A DNA stretch of 37,555 nucleotides from Limnochordia bacterium (GCA_007116145.1 SKJB01000014.1:1-37555), one strand, 5' to 3'. Numbered from the stretch's first letter, positions 17,089 through 25,508 are shown. A program made the numbers and translations. Notes: generated by a model from the letters alone, not told the origin.

Positions 17089-18684
17089 CTAAGCGATTGG
17101 CTTAAAGCAAGTAATGACCCCGATCTCACGTACATCCTTGTTCAAAATAGCCTTACTTTTCATCTCCAGTGCTACGGCCGCCTCTCGATTAACTACCCGA
17201 ATCTCTGTCGTAAAACGATTATCTGTGAGTTGCTCACTTAGAGTAGACTGTATTTGTTCCATAAATTTTCTATCTCGAATTAGATGATGTATTGGCCGAT
17301 CAAGTACCTGACTAAGGCGAACACCAAGAATATCCTCTGCTGCTTTATTCATGAGAACAACTCGATTATACATGTCAGTGATGATAATTCCGTCCTCTAA
17401 GAACTCTAGAATAGCACTAACTCGATCTCGATCAATTTCCATATCTCGCAATGTGTGCTCGAGTTCAAAGCTTCGATCATCAGCACTTATTGATGCTTCG
17501 CGAAACGCTGATGCGATCTCATCGTATTGCTTCTGGAGACGTCTCTTCTCCGACTGTAATTGCTCAACGCTTGCACTGGTCTCCTCGCTATTCTGGATGA
17601 ATTGCTTATTCTGGCGCTCCATTTCCTTAAGCTGCTCTTTCAGTTCACTACTATTTGTTATTTTAAGCTTGAGTTCGGTTTGTAATTCCTGCTCACGCTC
17701 GATCATCGGTGTCAGATTCACGAGTTGAATCAAAACGTGCACACCTTCTGGCGTTGGTAGAGGACTTAAAATCACCAACACCGTACTACCTGATTGTGGT
17801 CCACCATTTAGTACCATAGAGCGTTGAGAAACACTCCCTTGTGTGGCTAGTTTTACTCCCTCGATGAAATCCTCCAAGTCTGCAGGACTCAGTATCGTAG
17901 CTAAGTAGTCCCTGTCTATAACGTCGTGGGGTGTTATGCCTAGCCACGCATGGAGAGATTTATTCAATTCTTTGATGCTATCTAAACCAACAATAGCCAT
18001 AGGAATATTCGCGCTACTCACTGCCTGCAAGATCCGCGAGTAGTTCTCCTTATAAATCTGTTTAGACCGCACGAAACCAGTCACAGGTTGCAGTACTAAG
18101 ATCGTCTTTATCATATTCTCCGCAGTTTTTTCGATGGTTGAATTCACAAGTACATATATCTCTCCTCCCAACCGTTTTGTGCGCATGCGCACTATTATCG
18201 GCTCCTTAATGGGGTTATTCATAACTGTTGAGAGAGATGAACCTTCCTTAGGAAAGAACAATACATCAAGGGCTACACGCTTTAGCATTTCATCTAGCTT
18301 AAAACCTGTTAGTAACACCGCAGATTTATTCATGCTCTCTATGCGTCCTTGATCATCTAAAACCAGCACTGCAAAACCCGCTGTATCAAGAGCATATTGC
18401 CTCTCTTCGCTTTTATGCTCAAGCTCTTGCAGCTGCTGACTGACAAGCGTGATCCTTCGTTGACCATAAATGCTTAGACCAAGTATGGCTACTACCATAA
18501 TGATTCGCACTGTCAGATCCCCAGGTTCTGGTTGAAACATGCGGCTAATAAAACTAACCTCGGATACCAATATCGTACTGTGAACTGTAGCTGAGAGCCA
18601 ATACAACAAACTAATCACGACTCCGATTTTTACTAATGAGTGGCCGTTTCTAACAGTTACGGATAAATTGTTTGCGTATTTCAC
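17089..18684 (-). CDS. Membrane-anchored multi-PAS protein without output domain
   Basis: A 531-residue protein. Two membrane helices (about 16-40 and 57-73) are followed by PAS 1 (about 92-200; AGFAVLVLDDQGRIESMNK), PAS 2 (about 215-330; IPMAIVGLDSIKELNKSL), a long charged coiled coil (about 335-415) and PAS 3 (about 415-531; LEFLEDGIIITDMYNRVVLMNK). The chain then stops. No histidine kinase, GGDEF, EAL, HTH or phosphatase motif is present, although this layout normally leads into one. It may act by protein contact or be a truncated sensor; there is no remnant of an output domain downstream, where a terminator follows at once. The start is GTG, eight bases after AGGAGG. It lies downstream of the LysM gene on the same strand. 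Confidence 0.85.
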   Translation of the reverse strand: MKYANNLSVTVRNGHSLVKIGVVISLLYWLSATVHSTILVSEVSFISRMFQPEPGDLTVRIIMVVAILGLSIYGQRRITLVSQQLQELEHKSEERQYALDTAGFAVLVLDDQGRIESMNKSAVLLTGFKLDEMLKRVALDVLFFPKEGSSLSTVMNNPIKEPIIVRMRTKRLGGEIYVLVNSTIEKTAENMIKTILVLQPVTGFVRSKQIYKENYSRILQAVSSANIPMAIVGLDSIKELNKSLHAWLGITPHDVIDRDYLATILSPADLEDFIEGVKLATQGSVSQRSMVLNGGPQSGSTVLVILSPLPTPEGVHVLIQLVNLTPMIEREQELQTELKLKITNSSELKEQLKEMERQNKQFIQNSEETSASVEQLQSEKRRLQKQYDEIASAFREASISADDRSFELEHTLRDMEIDRDRVSAILEFLEDGIIITDMYNRVVLMNKAAEDILGVRLSQVLDRPIHHLIRDRKFMEQIQSTLSEQLTDNRFTTEIRVVNREAAVALEMKSKAILNKDVREIGVITCFKPIA

Positions 18685-18773
18685 AACAACATCCTCCTTT
18701 TGTTATCCAGTCACAAATCTCACATCTAGTAAAGTGCTGTTCAAGGTCTTTGGCTACGATCCGATACCAACTT

Positions 18774-19400
18774 TTATCGATGCTCTGGTATTATGATGCT
18801 TGTTCCCACCCTAAGAAGAAGTGGATCTTGAATATTATTTAGCTCTAGGATTGCGTGGATGAACGCAGCACTAGGTGGATTCTGAAAACGTCTAGCAATG
18901 GACCAAACAGAGTCGCCTCGTTGCACAATTTGGGTAGCTTGTCCATGCTTCATAACAATCTGTGGATATGGTGACGCAGCAAGACGTTGACTGTCCTGTG
19001 CTTGGCTTCGTGCTACAAGTTGCTCTAAATCCTCAAAAAAAGGCTCCACTTTTCCAAAAAGTTTATCATATGCTACACCCGTGGTCTTAAACTCACTGAG
19101 AGACAGCTCTAAACTAGCAATATGTTGATAGATAAGACTCTCTAAACTCTGAAAATGTTCATCAATACCAAGTTCTAATTCTGTTATGCGCTGGTCTACA
19201 CTATTAACTTGCTCAGCGAGAGTCACCACAGATTGAACTTGACTACCATCAATTGCTCTGTTTTGCAAATGCCATACTAAATAGCTGTTAATACCGATAC
19301 AGACAATTGCTAAAAGCACTGAAATAGATATAGCAGTCATTGTTAGCTTAGCCTGCTGATCGTGTTTCTTTTGCGCACTTCCCTCAGTTGTGTTGTTCAA
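18774..19400 (-). CDS. LysM-domain membrane protein with coiled coil
   Basis: A 208-residue protein with a short cytoplasmic N-terminus, one membrane helix (about 20-45, MTAISISVLLAIVCIGINSY), an extracellular coiled-coil stalk (about 55-135) and a C-terminal LysM domain (about 158-205; IVQRGDSVWSIARRFQNP, LRVGTSIIIPE). LysM domains bind N-acetylglucosamine polymers, so it probably links the membrane to peptidoglycan. No hydrolase domain is present. The start is TTG, preceded by GAGGAGATG. A possible promoter (TTGAGT, 16 bases, TAGAAT) lies just upstream. It is followed on the same strand by the PAS protein gene, 89 bases away. Confidence 0.85.
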   Translation of the reverse strand: MNNTTEGSAQKKHDQQAKLTMTAISISVLLAIVCIGINSYLVWHLQNRAIDGSQVQSVVTLAEQVNSVDQRITELELGIDEHFQSLESLIYQHIASLELSLSEFKTTGVAYDKLFGKVEPFFEDLEQLVARSQAQDSQRLAASPYPQIVMKHGQATQIVQRGDSVWSIARRFQNPPSAAFIHAILELNNIQDPLLLRVGTSIIIPEHR

Positions 19401-19598
19401 AATATCATCTCCTCACTGTACTACCATTCTATACGAAACATTCATGTACTCAATATATTCCACATCCATAATGTTCTTCCTTGTTTTTCCTTAATAATAA
19501 TTCGCTTGTGGTATCACTAGAAACTTGTGGGACAATAAGCGCTGGGCAATATGGTGTAAGCGAGAATTATTCTTCTTTCAGTTAGAAAAATAAAGGAA

Positions 19599-19626
19599 GA
19601 ACTAAGTTCCTGATGAACATTATAAT
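19599..19626 (+). promoter_or_regulatory. -10 box and palindrome upstream of B12-binding operon
   Basis: A consensus TATAAT lies at 19621-19626, 35 bases before the start codon, with no good -35 box. Just upstream is the palindrome GAACTAAGTTC (19599-19609), flanked by GGAA and CC. A poor -35 box with a nearby palindrome suggests a regulated promoter. This is an inference. Confidence 0.4.
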
Positions 19627-19661
19627 TGTAACTATTGTTGAATACAGAGGAGGAATCTTAT

Positions 19662-20312
19662 ATGCATCCACTGGCTAAGGAGTTTCTTGTTCCCTTTACC
19701 CAGGACAATAAAGCTGTGTGTGTACGCCTTGTACTAGATAGACTAGAAAAAGCAGAACTAGAGATCCATACGCTCTATGAGCAAGTTTTAGCGCCTGTTT
19801 TAAACTCTATAGCCCCCTCGGACCAAGAACAAACTTCATCAATTTGGCAGGAGCATGTACGGACTGGAATCATCGAAACAATTATTGCTTGTTGCTATCC
19901 ATACATCTTAAAAAAATCTCCCAAAGTAGAAATTGCTCCGACTGTCCTAGTATTTTGCCCAGCCGAAGAGTATCATCAAGTCGGAGCGCGCATGGCCTGC
20001 GATTTTTTTACGCTCTGTGGGTATCATGCGGTTTTTATTGGTGCTAACACACCGGCAACGGAATTTTTGCCCGCCATAAAGAGCTTGACGCCGCAATATA
20101 TTGTGATCAGTATTAGCAATTACTATAACCTCGTCGCAGCAAAGCGCGCAATTGACCAGATTCGTACTGTAGCAGGCGACACAATTACCATAATTGTGGG
20201 TGGTCATGCGGTGAGTCGTAATGGAGATATCAGGAAAAATCTAGGAGCAGACTTAATCCTTCAAACCTACGCTGATGTCCATGCCCTAGCGAAAGGAGAC
20301 GGATTACTGTGA
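19662..20312 (+). CDS. Cobalamin B12-binding domain protein
   Basis: A 216-residue soluble protein with a helical cap (about 1-85) and a Rossmann-like B12-binding domain (about 92-216). The histidine loop reads E103-Y-H105-Q-V-G108, a Glu variant of the DxHxxG motif whose His ligates cobalt in base-off proteins. IVGGHAVS near 178-185 matches the later GG turn. The cap has an E-H pair (64-65), as in the W-x9-EH of MetH and CarH caps, but the Trp is not at the usual spacing. There is no DNA-binding or catalytic domain, so it is a carrier or sensor. The start ATG at 19662 follows GGAGG; a longer start at 19635 lacks a ribosome site. Its stop overlaps the ABC permease start by four bases, which ties it to that transporter. 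Confidence 0.85.
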   Translation: MHPLAKEFLVPFTQDNKAVCVRLVLDRLEKAELEIHTLYEQVLAPVLNSIAPSDQEQTSSIWQEHVRTGIIETIIACCYPYILKKSPKVEIAPTVLVFCPAEEYHQVGARMACDFFTLCGYHAVFIGANTPATEFLPAIKSLTPQYIVISISNYYNLVAAKRAIDQIRTVAGDTITIIVGGHAVSRNGDIRKNLGADLILQTYADVHALAKGDGLL

Positions 20313-21457
20313 GACTAGCTCTAGCCATTGCTTCACGATTTTTACTCTCCAGTAAATCACAGAGCGTACTTATTGCACTAGGGATTGGCGTCGGCATTGG
20401 CGTTCAAGTGTTTATCGGTTCGCTAATAACTGGATTACAAGTTTCCCTCATTGACACAACCATCGGAAACAGTGCACACATTACCATTACCTCACGAAAT
20501 GCAGATCGCACCATCGATGATTGGCAGGAACTCTATGCTCGCGTATCACAAAACCCGAAGTACGCAGCGACAAGCGCTACGTTGACACGCCCAGGCTTTA
20601 CGGTGACGAATAATCAATTTGAAACCATTCTCATACGTGGGTTTCAACTACCGCAAGCAGATGGTATTTATAACCTTTCACAAGCACTTATAGCTGGCGA
20701 ATTTCGATCTGGTGAGGTTGTTATTGGCCGAGAATTAGCAACTGAATTAAACATTGAACCTGGCGATGAGATTACAATACTAACTGGTGCCGGCCAACGC
20801 TCACAAGCAGTAGTCAGTGGTCTAATTGATCTTAAGGTAGCAGCAATCAATCGTTCATGGGTACTCATGGATTTAAGTACAGCCCAAGAGCTATTAAAGA
20901 TAGAAAACCTTGTTACAGCGATAGAAATACAACTGCCGGATGTATTCACAGCGAGAGAAGAAGCAGAACGACTGAAAACAGAGCTTGACGAGTACCTTAG
21001 AGTCGAAAATTGGAAAGATCAAAATGAACAACTATTAACTGGACTCCAAGGTCAAAGCACAAGTAGTCTAATGATCCAAATTTTTGTGATCATAGCCATC
21101 TCCCTCGGTATTACCAGTGTGTTAGCGATTACTGTGATGCAAAAATCGCGGCAAATCGGAATTCTAAAAGCCATGGGCATAAAAGACCGCCAAGCTTCTT
21201 TGATCTTCCTTTTTCAAGGACTAATGCTTGGTATCCTCGGGGGAATTCTGGGGATTGCTATCGGATTAGGGCTAGCCTTTAGTTTCACCAAATTTGCCGT
21301 AAACCCTGATGGGAGCCCACTTGTGCCATTAGTAATCGTCCCCACTTTTCTCATTGGATCGGGACTTGTAGCGATTGCTGCTTCCATTCTTGCCTCATTA
21401 GCTCCAGCTAGACGTTCGCAGAAACTAGATCCGATGGAGGTGATTCGGAATGGTTAA
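20309..21457 (+). CDS. ABC permease, FtsX/MacB-LolC type
   Basis: A 382-residue permease. TM1 is at about 15-40, followed by a large extracytoplasmic MacB-type domain (about 41-255) and three C-terminal helices forming the FtsX domain (about 258-378). MQKSRQIGILKAMGIKDRQ and the end ASLAPARRSQKLDPMEVIR are the standard family segments (E/Q-x-x-I-G-I-L-K-A-x-G and P-A-x-x-A...P-x-x-x-I-R). Such proteins work as mechanotransmission permeases in lipoprotein release (LolCDE), peptide export or sensing. The start is GTG overlapping the B12 protein gene, and the 3' end overlaps the ATPase gene by eight bases, so the three genes are tightly coupled. In a Gram-positive-like setting lipoprotein sorting to an outer membrane is unlikely, so the true role is open. 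Confidence 0.88.
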   Translation: MRLALAIASRFLLSSKSQSVLIALGIGVGIGVQVFIGSLITGLQVSLIDTTIGNSAHITITSRNADRTIDDWQELYARVSQNPKYAATSATLTRPGFTVTNNQFETILIRGFQLPQADGIYNLSQALIAGEFRSGEVVIGRELATELNIEPGDEITILTGAGQRSQAVVSGLIDLKVAAINRSWVLMDLSTAQELLKIENLVTAIEIQLPDVFTAREEAERLKTELDEYLRVENWKDQNEQLLTGLQGQSTSSLMIQIFVIIAISLGITSVLAITVMQKSRQIGILKAMGIKDRQASLIFLFQGLMLGILGGILGIAIGLGLAFSFTKFAVNPDGSPLVPLVIVPTFLIGSGLVAIAASILASLAPARRSQKLDPMEVIRNG

Positions 21458-22136
21458 CGCCTTAGAATTAAAGCATGTAGACAAAGTCTATGACGGACCT
21501 GTGCCCACGCAAGTGCTTTTTGATATCAATCTTGCTTTTGCAGAAAACTCATTTAATGCAATTATTGGCAGTTCTGGTAGTGGAAAAAGTACACTGCTTA
21601 ACATCATGGGTACACTTGATCGAGCAACCAAAGGTGAGGTCTGGGTGAATTCTCAATCGACTGCTAAACTTAGTCGTGATGGTCTAGCCGAGTTACGCAA
21701 TCAAACCATTGGCTTTGTGTTTCAATTTCACTTTCTGCTGCCTGAGTTTACAGCCCTTGAAAATGTTCTATTGCCCCACCGGATCGGGACGAGCATAATA
21801 TCCAAGGAGATTGTAGATCGGGCACACGATATTATGGAACTCATGGGCTTAAGTAAAGTAAAAAACAACCCGTCAGCACGCATGTCAGGTGGTCAGCAGC
21901 AACGAACTGCGATTGCCCGTGCACTGATTAACCAACCGAGTATTATACTCGCTGATGAGCCCACAGGAAATCTGGATTCCGAAACAACAGAGACAACCTA
22001 TGAATTACTACGCAAAATCCACCAGGAGCTAAACACCACGTTCATTATTATCACTCATGATCGCCGAGTGGCTGAAAAAGCTGATCGAATCGTGGAAATA
22101 CGTGATGGGAAAATAGCACTGGATATGTATCGCTAA
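21450..22136 (+). CDS. ABC ATPase, LolD/MacB type
   Basis: A 228-residue ATPase with Walker A GSSGSGKST, signature MSGGQQQRTAIARALI, Walker B IILADEPTGNLDS and switch His in FIIITHDRR. NLDSETTE after the aspartate loop is typical of LolD/MacB/FtsE ATPases. It starts with ATG inside the 3' end of the permease gene (8-base overlap) and is the last gene of the operon, which ends at a strong terminator. With one ATPase and one permease, the transporter probably works as a homodimer of each. Confidence 0.92.
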   Translation: MVNALELKHVDKVYDGPVPTQVLFDINLAFAENSFNAIIGSSGSGKSTLLNIMGTLDRATKGEVWVNSQSTAKLSRDGLAELRNQTIGFVFQFHFLLPEFTALENVLLPHRIGTSIISKEIVDRAHDIMELMGLSKVKNNPSARMSGGQQQRTAIARALINQPSIILADEPTGNLDSETTETTYELLRKIHQELNTTFIIITHDRRVAEKADRIVEIRDGKIALDMYR

Positions 22137-22151
22137 AATCAACTAACGCAC

Positions 22152-22196
22152 AAAGAAGCACCTCCCGCGGACAATTTGGGGAGATGCTTCTTTTTT
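22152..22196. terminator. Bidirectional terminator after B12/ABC operon
   Basis: AAGAAGCA-C-CTCCC pairs with GGGAG-A-TGCTTCTT (one mismatch) around a 12-base loop, followed by TTTTTT on the plus strand. It separates the operon from the convergent minus-strand gene ending at 22198. Confidence 0.88.
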
Positions 22197-22197
22197 A

Positions 22198-22458
22198 TCA
22201 GTTCATACACATTTCATTATACGACATTGTTGTCATCAGATTTAGCTCGTTAACTTTCTGTTGCAATTTCTGCACCTTATGATTGAGTTCCGAACGTTCA
22301 GACCGAGTACTTCGTGGATCTGCAGCCTTTTCTGCTAACTCTCGCATTTCCTCTAAGTGCGCAGCAATCTGCTCGAGAGCACGTAAACGATAGCTAATCC
22401 ATTTTAAGATCTGTTGTAGTTCCTCACTACTCGCACTTCGGATAGCAGGCTCTTTCAT
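22198..22458 (-). CDS. Small coiled-coil protein, 86 residues, flagellin-linked
   Basis: I do not recognise a family. The protein is almost wholly helical, with heptad-like runs (LQQILKWISYRLRALEQIAA, LNHKVQKLQQKVNELNLMTT), and has no signal peptide or membrane segment. It begins with ATG after AAAGGAGAG. It is the last gene of the run flagellin - 142-residue protein - this gene, 17 bases after its neighbour. A FliT- or FlaG-like secretion or capping helper would fit the position, but I see no diagnostic motif. Confidence 0.65.
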   Translation of the reverse strand: MKEPAIRSASSEELQQILKWISYRLRALEQIAAHLEEMRELAEKAADPRSTRSERSELNHKVQKLQQKVNELNLMTTMSYNEMCMN

Positions 22459-22475
22459 CCCTCATCTCTCCTTTG

Positions 22476-22904
22476 CTAGTTTGAAACTAAGTGCAGATGC
22501 CGTTTTTCTGAGCGAAATATCGCGAAATCGTCTACTTGGCTTGAAACCAAAGAGAGATAACCTGAGAGTGTTCTGCACAACTCTGATTGCCACACACGAT
22601 ACAGCGGTATAACCAGTTTGGAAATAAGCTCCGTATATTGCTGTTCATACTGCTGTTCGTAGGCCTGAACCATGAGTGAGATTCCATCTCGTAAAAGGTC
22701 TGTAAAGAGCACAACGTTATTCTTATAGCATCCATGATCCCACAACGTTTTCTCAATGGATGCAAAAGCCTCTAAAACATCGAGAAATACTGGAATTCCT
22801 TGTTCATAACAACATGCTTCATTACGCTGTTGCACGTACTCTAAACCAGCAAATCCTGTTTCCGCTAGCTCGACAATGCGCGTAGCAATATCTGCATTCA
22901 TCAT
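22476..22904 (-). CDS. Hypothetical protein, 142 residues, downstream of flagellin
   Basis: Unrecognised helical protein with several Cys (ACCYEQG) and a Gln/Tyr-rich stretch YEQQYEQQYTELI in the middle. It has no membrane segment. It starts 37 bases after the flagellin stop and is probably cotranscribed with flagellin and the 86-residue protein. The AGGAGG upstream is about 15 bases from the ATG, an unusually long gap; the next codon is also ATG. Position suggests a flagellin chaperone or modification helper; sequence alone does not show it. Confidence 0.65.
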   Translation of the reverse strand: MMNADIATRIVELAETGFAGLEYVQQRNEACCYEQGIPVFLDVLEAFASIEKTLWDHGCYKNNVVLFTDLLRDGISLMVQAYEQQYEQQYTELISKLVIPLYRVWQSELCRTLSGYLSLVSSQVDDFAIFRSEKRHLHLVSN

Positions 22905-22941
22905 TGATTATCACCTAACCCTCCTAGTTTTAAGTTAACGA

Positions 22942-24993
22942 TTATCCTAATAACTGTAAAACTGTTTGAGGAGCCATATTTGCCTGTGCTAGCATCGCAG
23001 TGGCAGCTTGTTGTAAGATATTATTCTTGGTGAACTCCATCATTTCTTCTGCCATATCTAAGTCGCGAATTCGTGATTCAGCGGCTTGTAGATTCTCCGA
23101 CGAGGCTCCGAGATTTGCAATACTGTGCTCTAAGCGATTTTGGTACGCTCCAAGTTTACTGCGCTCGTTTGACACTTTTTCAATCGCACCATCAATTACT
23201 CGCAAGGCTGCAGTAGCTTTTTCATGACTAGTCACATCTAGAGCATACTCTGTTGACGTTGCCGACATGCCATCATTAACATTAACAACCTCAACATAAT
23301 AAGCCTTTAAACCATCGCCAATATCAACCGATTCGCCACTCTTAGAACTCGTCATACCTAGGGCAAGGGCACGGGTATCGCCGATCTCAACAATGATATC
23401 TTGCGCGCTATTCGCTCCGATTTGAAAACGAGCCTGAAAACCAGACGCTGTTTGATCACTTGTTGTCACAACAGGAGCTGTCGGAGATTCGTGTCCACCT
23501 TCCTGAATAAAATTAATTACAGTACCCGCTGAGCCCGAAACGTCATATTTAACGTTAAGACTAGTATTTAACTCAATGGCTGTTTTTAAATTTGCTACTT
23601 GTTCCGCAACGTCAGCTCCAACTAGTATTGCCGTACCATTCGCAAGACCCCCGTGATTATTATCATCGGTTATAACAATATCGACTCCGTCTATGGTGTA
23701 CCTACCACCTATGTCGACCTGGCTGGTGATGGTGAGATCATATACTCCAGATCTAGGTAAAGCGGCAACGGTTCCACGCACTGGAGCCACACCTTGTTCT
23801 TGACCTGCTAGCTCTGTCAACACAATGCGTGTTCCTAGCGAAGTAGCCTTATAGATGGATCCTAGATCAGTACTATCATTAATTATCGAAGCAATGCTGG
23901 TTGCCTGCTCTTCGATGGTTTTCCAGCCATTGATCTCATCACCGATTGCAAACGCACTACCACCAACCATACCGCCACCTAGATTAGCTACATCAGCAGC
24001 TGTTAGAGTATAAACAGATCCACCCACATTAATCACAAAATCATCTCCCGCATTAGCAAAAGCAGTGGTTAAATCAAATTGGTAGACTCCTTGAACGGCA
24101 GCGTCTTCACCACCAGCGAGAGGACCGATTTCTACATTGTTAAGGGATTTTAAATCTAAAGTTAGTCCACCACCTGCCTCCGAGAGACTGAACTTAGTTG
24201 GTAGCGAACCTTGTGAGTCAATAGCACTTTGGATATCTGCTAGCGTCACTGTCGCTGTATCAAGGTTAGCAGCATCGTGTACAATTGCAATTTCGATCTC
24301 ATTAGCATTTGTCGAAACACTAACAGTGTTGGTATCCATTCCGGGAGCACCTGCTGCAGTAACATTAAACTTAATTGTCTTCCCATCTAAATCCTGCCCA
24401 ACATCATTTGCAAGCGCAGTGATTACAATGTCTGTGATATCATCATTTGCAGTATAGGTATTCTGACCCGTAGATTTAGCGACAACACTATCAGTCACGG
24501 TCTTCATCGTCGAAACAGCACCCCGTAAGGACCCCGTTGTACTAGTACCTAAATCGCCATCAATGGTTCGTGCTCCACCACCGTTTAAAATCTTCTGCGT
24601 ATTAAACTCAGTCGCATTACCAATACGGTTCATCTCTGAAGATAGCTGGTTAATCTCTCGCTGAATTTGCTCACGATCGATGCCAACATTCGTATCATTC
24701 GCTGCTTGCACCGTTAGCTCTCGTACTCGTTGGAGCATAGAATGGGATTCGCCTAAAGCTCCTTCAGCGGTTTGTATCAGGGAAATTCCATCTTGAGCAT
24801 TGCGCATAGCTTGGCGTAGACCTCGTACTTGATTACGCATTTTTTCACTGATTGCAAGGCCTGCCGCATCATCTCCCGCTCGATTAATCCGTAATCCACT
24901 AGAAAGCTTTTCCATGGAGCGCGCTCCACCAGCGTTGTTTGCCGTTAATTGGCGATGTGCATTTAGAGCCATAATGTTATTATTGATTTTCAT
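22942..24993 (-). CDS. Flagellin, large (683 residues)
   Basis: Flagellar filament protein. The N-terminal D0/D1 region opens with [16 protein letters not shown] and holds [20 protein letters not shown], followed by [16 protein letters not shown]. The C-terminal D1/D0 region ends [22 protein letters not shown]. Between them lie about 400 residues of Thr/Asp/Gly-rich strand-forming sequence, far more than in a minimal flagellin (about 275), so the filament should carry a large exposed outer domain. The ATG at 24993 follows AAGGAGGAAG and gives the canonical N-terminus; a longer frame to 25050 is not used. There is a single copy in the window, with fliB upstream. A 480-nt leader with a sigma-28-like promoter precedes it. 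Confidence 0.95.
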   Translation of the reverse strand: MKINNNIMALNAHRQLTANNAGGARSMEKLSSGLRINRAGDDAAGLAISEKMRNQVRGLRQAMRNAQDGISLIQTAEGALGESHSMLQRVRELTVQAANDTNVGIDREQIQREINQLSSEMNRIGNATEFNTQKILNGGGARTIDGDLGTSTTGSLRGAVSTMKTVTDSVVAKSTGQNTYTANDDITDIVITALANDVGQDLDGKTIKFNVTAAGAPGMDTNTVSVSTNANEIEIAIVHDAANLDTATVTLADIQSAIDSQGSLPTKFSLSEAGGGLTLDLKSLNNVEIGPLAGGEDAAVQGVYQFDLTTAFANAGDDFVINVGGSVYTLTAADVANLGGGMVGGSAFAIGDEINGWKTIEEQATSIASIINDSTDLGSIYKATSLGTRIVLTELAGQEQGVAPVRGTVAALPRSGVYDLTITSQVDIGGRYTIDGVDIVITDDNNHGGLANGTAILVGADVAEQVANLKTAIELNTSLNVKYDVSGSAGTVINFIQEGGHESPTAPVVTTSDQTASGFQARFQIGANSAQDIIVEIGDTRALALGMTSSKSGESVDIGDGLKAYYVEVVNVNDGMSATSTEYALDVTSHEKATAALRVIDGAIEKVSNERSKLGAYQNRLEHSIANLGASSENLQAAESRIRDLDMAEEMMEFTKNNILQQAATAMLAQANMAPQTVLQLLG

Positions 24994-25060
24994 TTCAGCA
25001 CTTCCTCCTTGATTTCGAATTACCATTAGCAGAAGTCCATTTCTACTCAATGGTTCCTGT

Positions 25061-25119
25061 ATTCGCTGTGTCCGTCATTCAACAGCTTGAGCCTCTGTTT
25101 ACCAGTCCGGCTCACGGGT
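25061..25119 (-). repeat. Leader element copy B, proximal to flagellin
   Basis: Minus-strand helix 1 GAGCC/GGCTC encloses the loop GGACTGGTAAACAGA. Helix 2 GCTGT/ACAGC encloses TGAATGACGGAC. The loops are nearly identical to copy A, while the helix sequences differ and still pair. Confidence 0.75.
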
Positions 25120-25190
25120 TAGATACACCTAGATCGTCCAACCCCCCCTTCCAATCAAGTGTCAAAACTACCTCTCCATGAAATACTTAC

Positions 25191-25223
25191 AAAAAAGACG
25201 ACTCCCAATCATGTGGGGGTCGC
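25191..25223 (-). terminator. Intrinsic terminator inside flagellin leader
   Basis: Arms at 25199-25207 and 25214-25222 form nine pairs (one A.C mismatch in the minus-strand RNA) around a 6-base loop. They are followed on the minus strand by TTTTTT (25191-25196). It sits about 200 bases before the flagellin start and downstream of the sigma-28-like promoter. Confidence 0.7.
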
Positions 25224-25380
25224 TTACAAACAGTGCGGCTTGTTTCCCCAACAGTTAGGTATATTAGCAACACCTACTCTCTCTCCGTTAGGATCAATAA
25301 ATAACCTTCTTCCGATCCTAAAATAGAACGTGTCGATGTTGTCTAATGTTCTGTTTATCTGCACAGTGGCAGAATATTTT

Positions 25381-25438
25381 GGGGTACTGTATCAATCATT
25401 CAACAGTATTAAGCCTCTGTAAACCAGTCCAGCCCGTA
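25381..25438 (-). repeat. Leader element copy A, distal
   Basis: Minus-strand helix 1 GGGCT/GGCTT (with G.U pairs) encloses GGACTGGTTTACAGA minus its last bases. Helix 2 TACTGT/ACAGTA encloses TGAATGATTGAT. A further hairpin CCGT/ACGG precedes it. It differs from copy B by paired changes in both helices. Confidence 0.75.
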
Positions 25439-25482
25439 TCCCCACGGATTTTAGTACCTATACGTGTTTCTTCTCTTTTATT

Positions 25483-25508
25483 ATATCGGTACATTCATGG
25501 AGATCTTA
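25483..25508 (-). promoter_or_regulatory. Sigma-28 (SigD) type promoter for flagellin
   Basis: On the minus strand TAAG (25505-25508) is followed after 14 bases by ACCGATAT (25483-25490). The sigma-28 consensus is TAAA-N14-16-GCCGATAT, so two positions differ. It lies about 490 bases upstream of the flagellin ATG, and no better sigma-28 site is seen nearer to the gene. Confidence 0.65.

Larger units (their letters stand above)
24994..25475 (-). ncRNA. Structured flagellin 5' leader (candidate riboregulator)
   Basis: About 480 bases between the predicted start of transcription and the flagellin ATG hold no credible gene. On the minus strand the order is: element copy A (25381-25438), several local hairpins (TCTGC/GCAGA, AGAAC/GTTCT, TAGGATC/GATCCTA, TAGGT/ACCTA, AAACA/TGTTT), an intrinsic terminator (25191-25223), element copy B (25061-25119), and then the ribosome site. 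No riboswitch class I know fits. An alternative is that copy A and the terminator are remnants of a lost upstream flagellin gene. Confidence 0.5.

Noticed and set aside
24137-24457. 106-codon open frame antisense to flagellin
   Set aside because: It lies wholly inside the flagellin coding region, has no ribosome site and looks like the complement of Thr/Ser-rich coding.
25061-25119. Short peptide frame over leader element copy B
   Set aside because: A GTG frame of about 23 codons exists, but copy A has a different length and ends early, and the changes between copies preserve pairing rather than codons.
25255-25300. Resemblance of a GGAGAGAGAGTAGG stretch to the start of a THF riboswitch
   Set aside because: Only a short purine-rich string matches; the later conserved parts of that riboswitch are absent and flagellin is not a known target.
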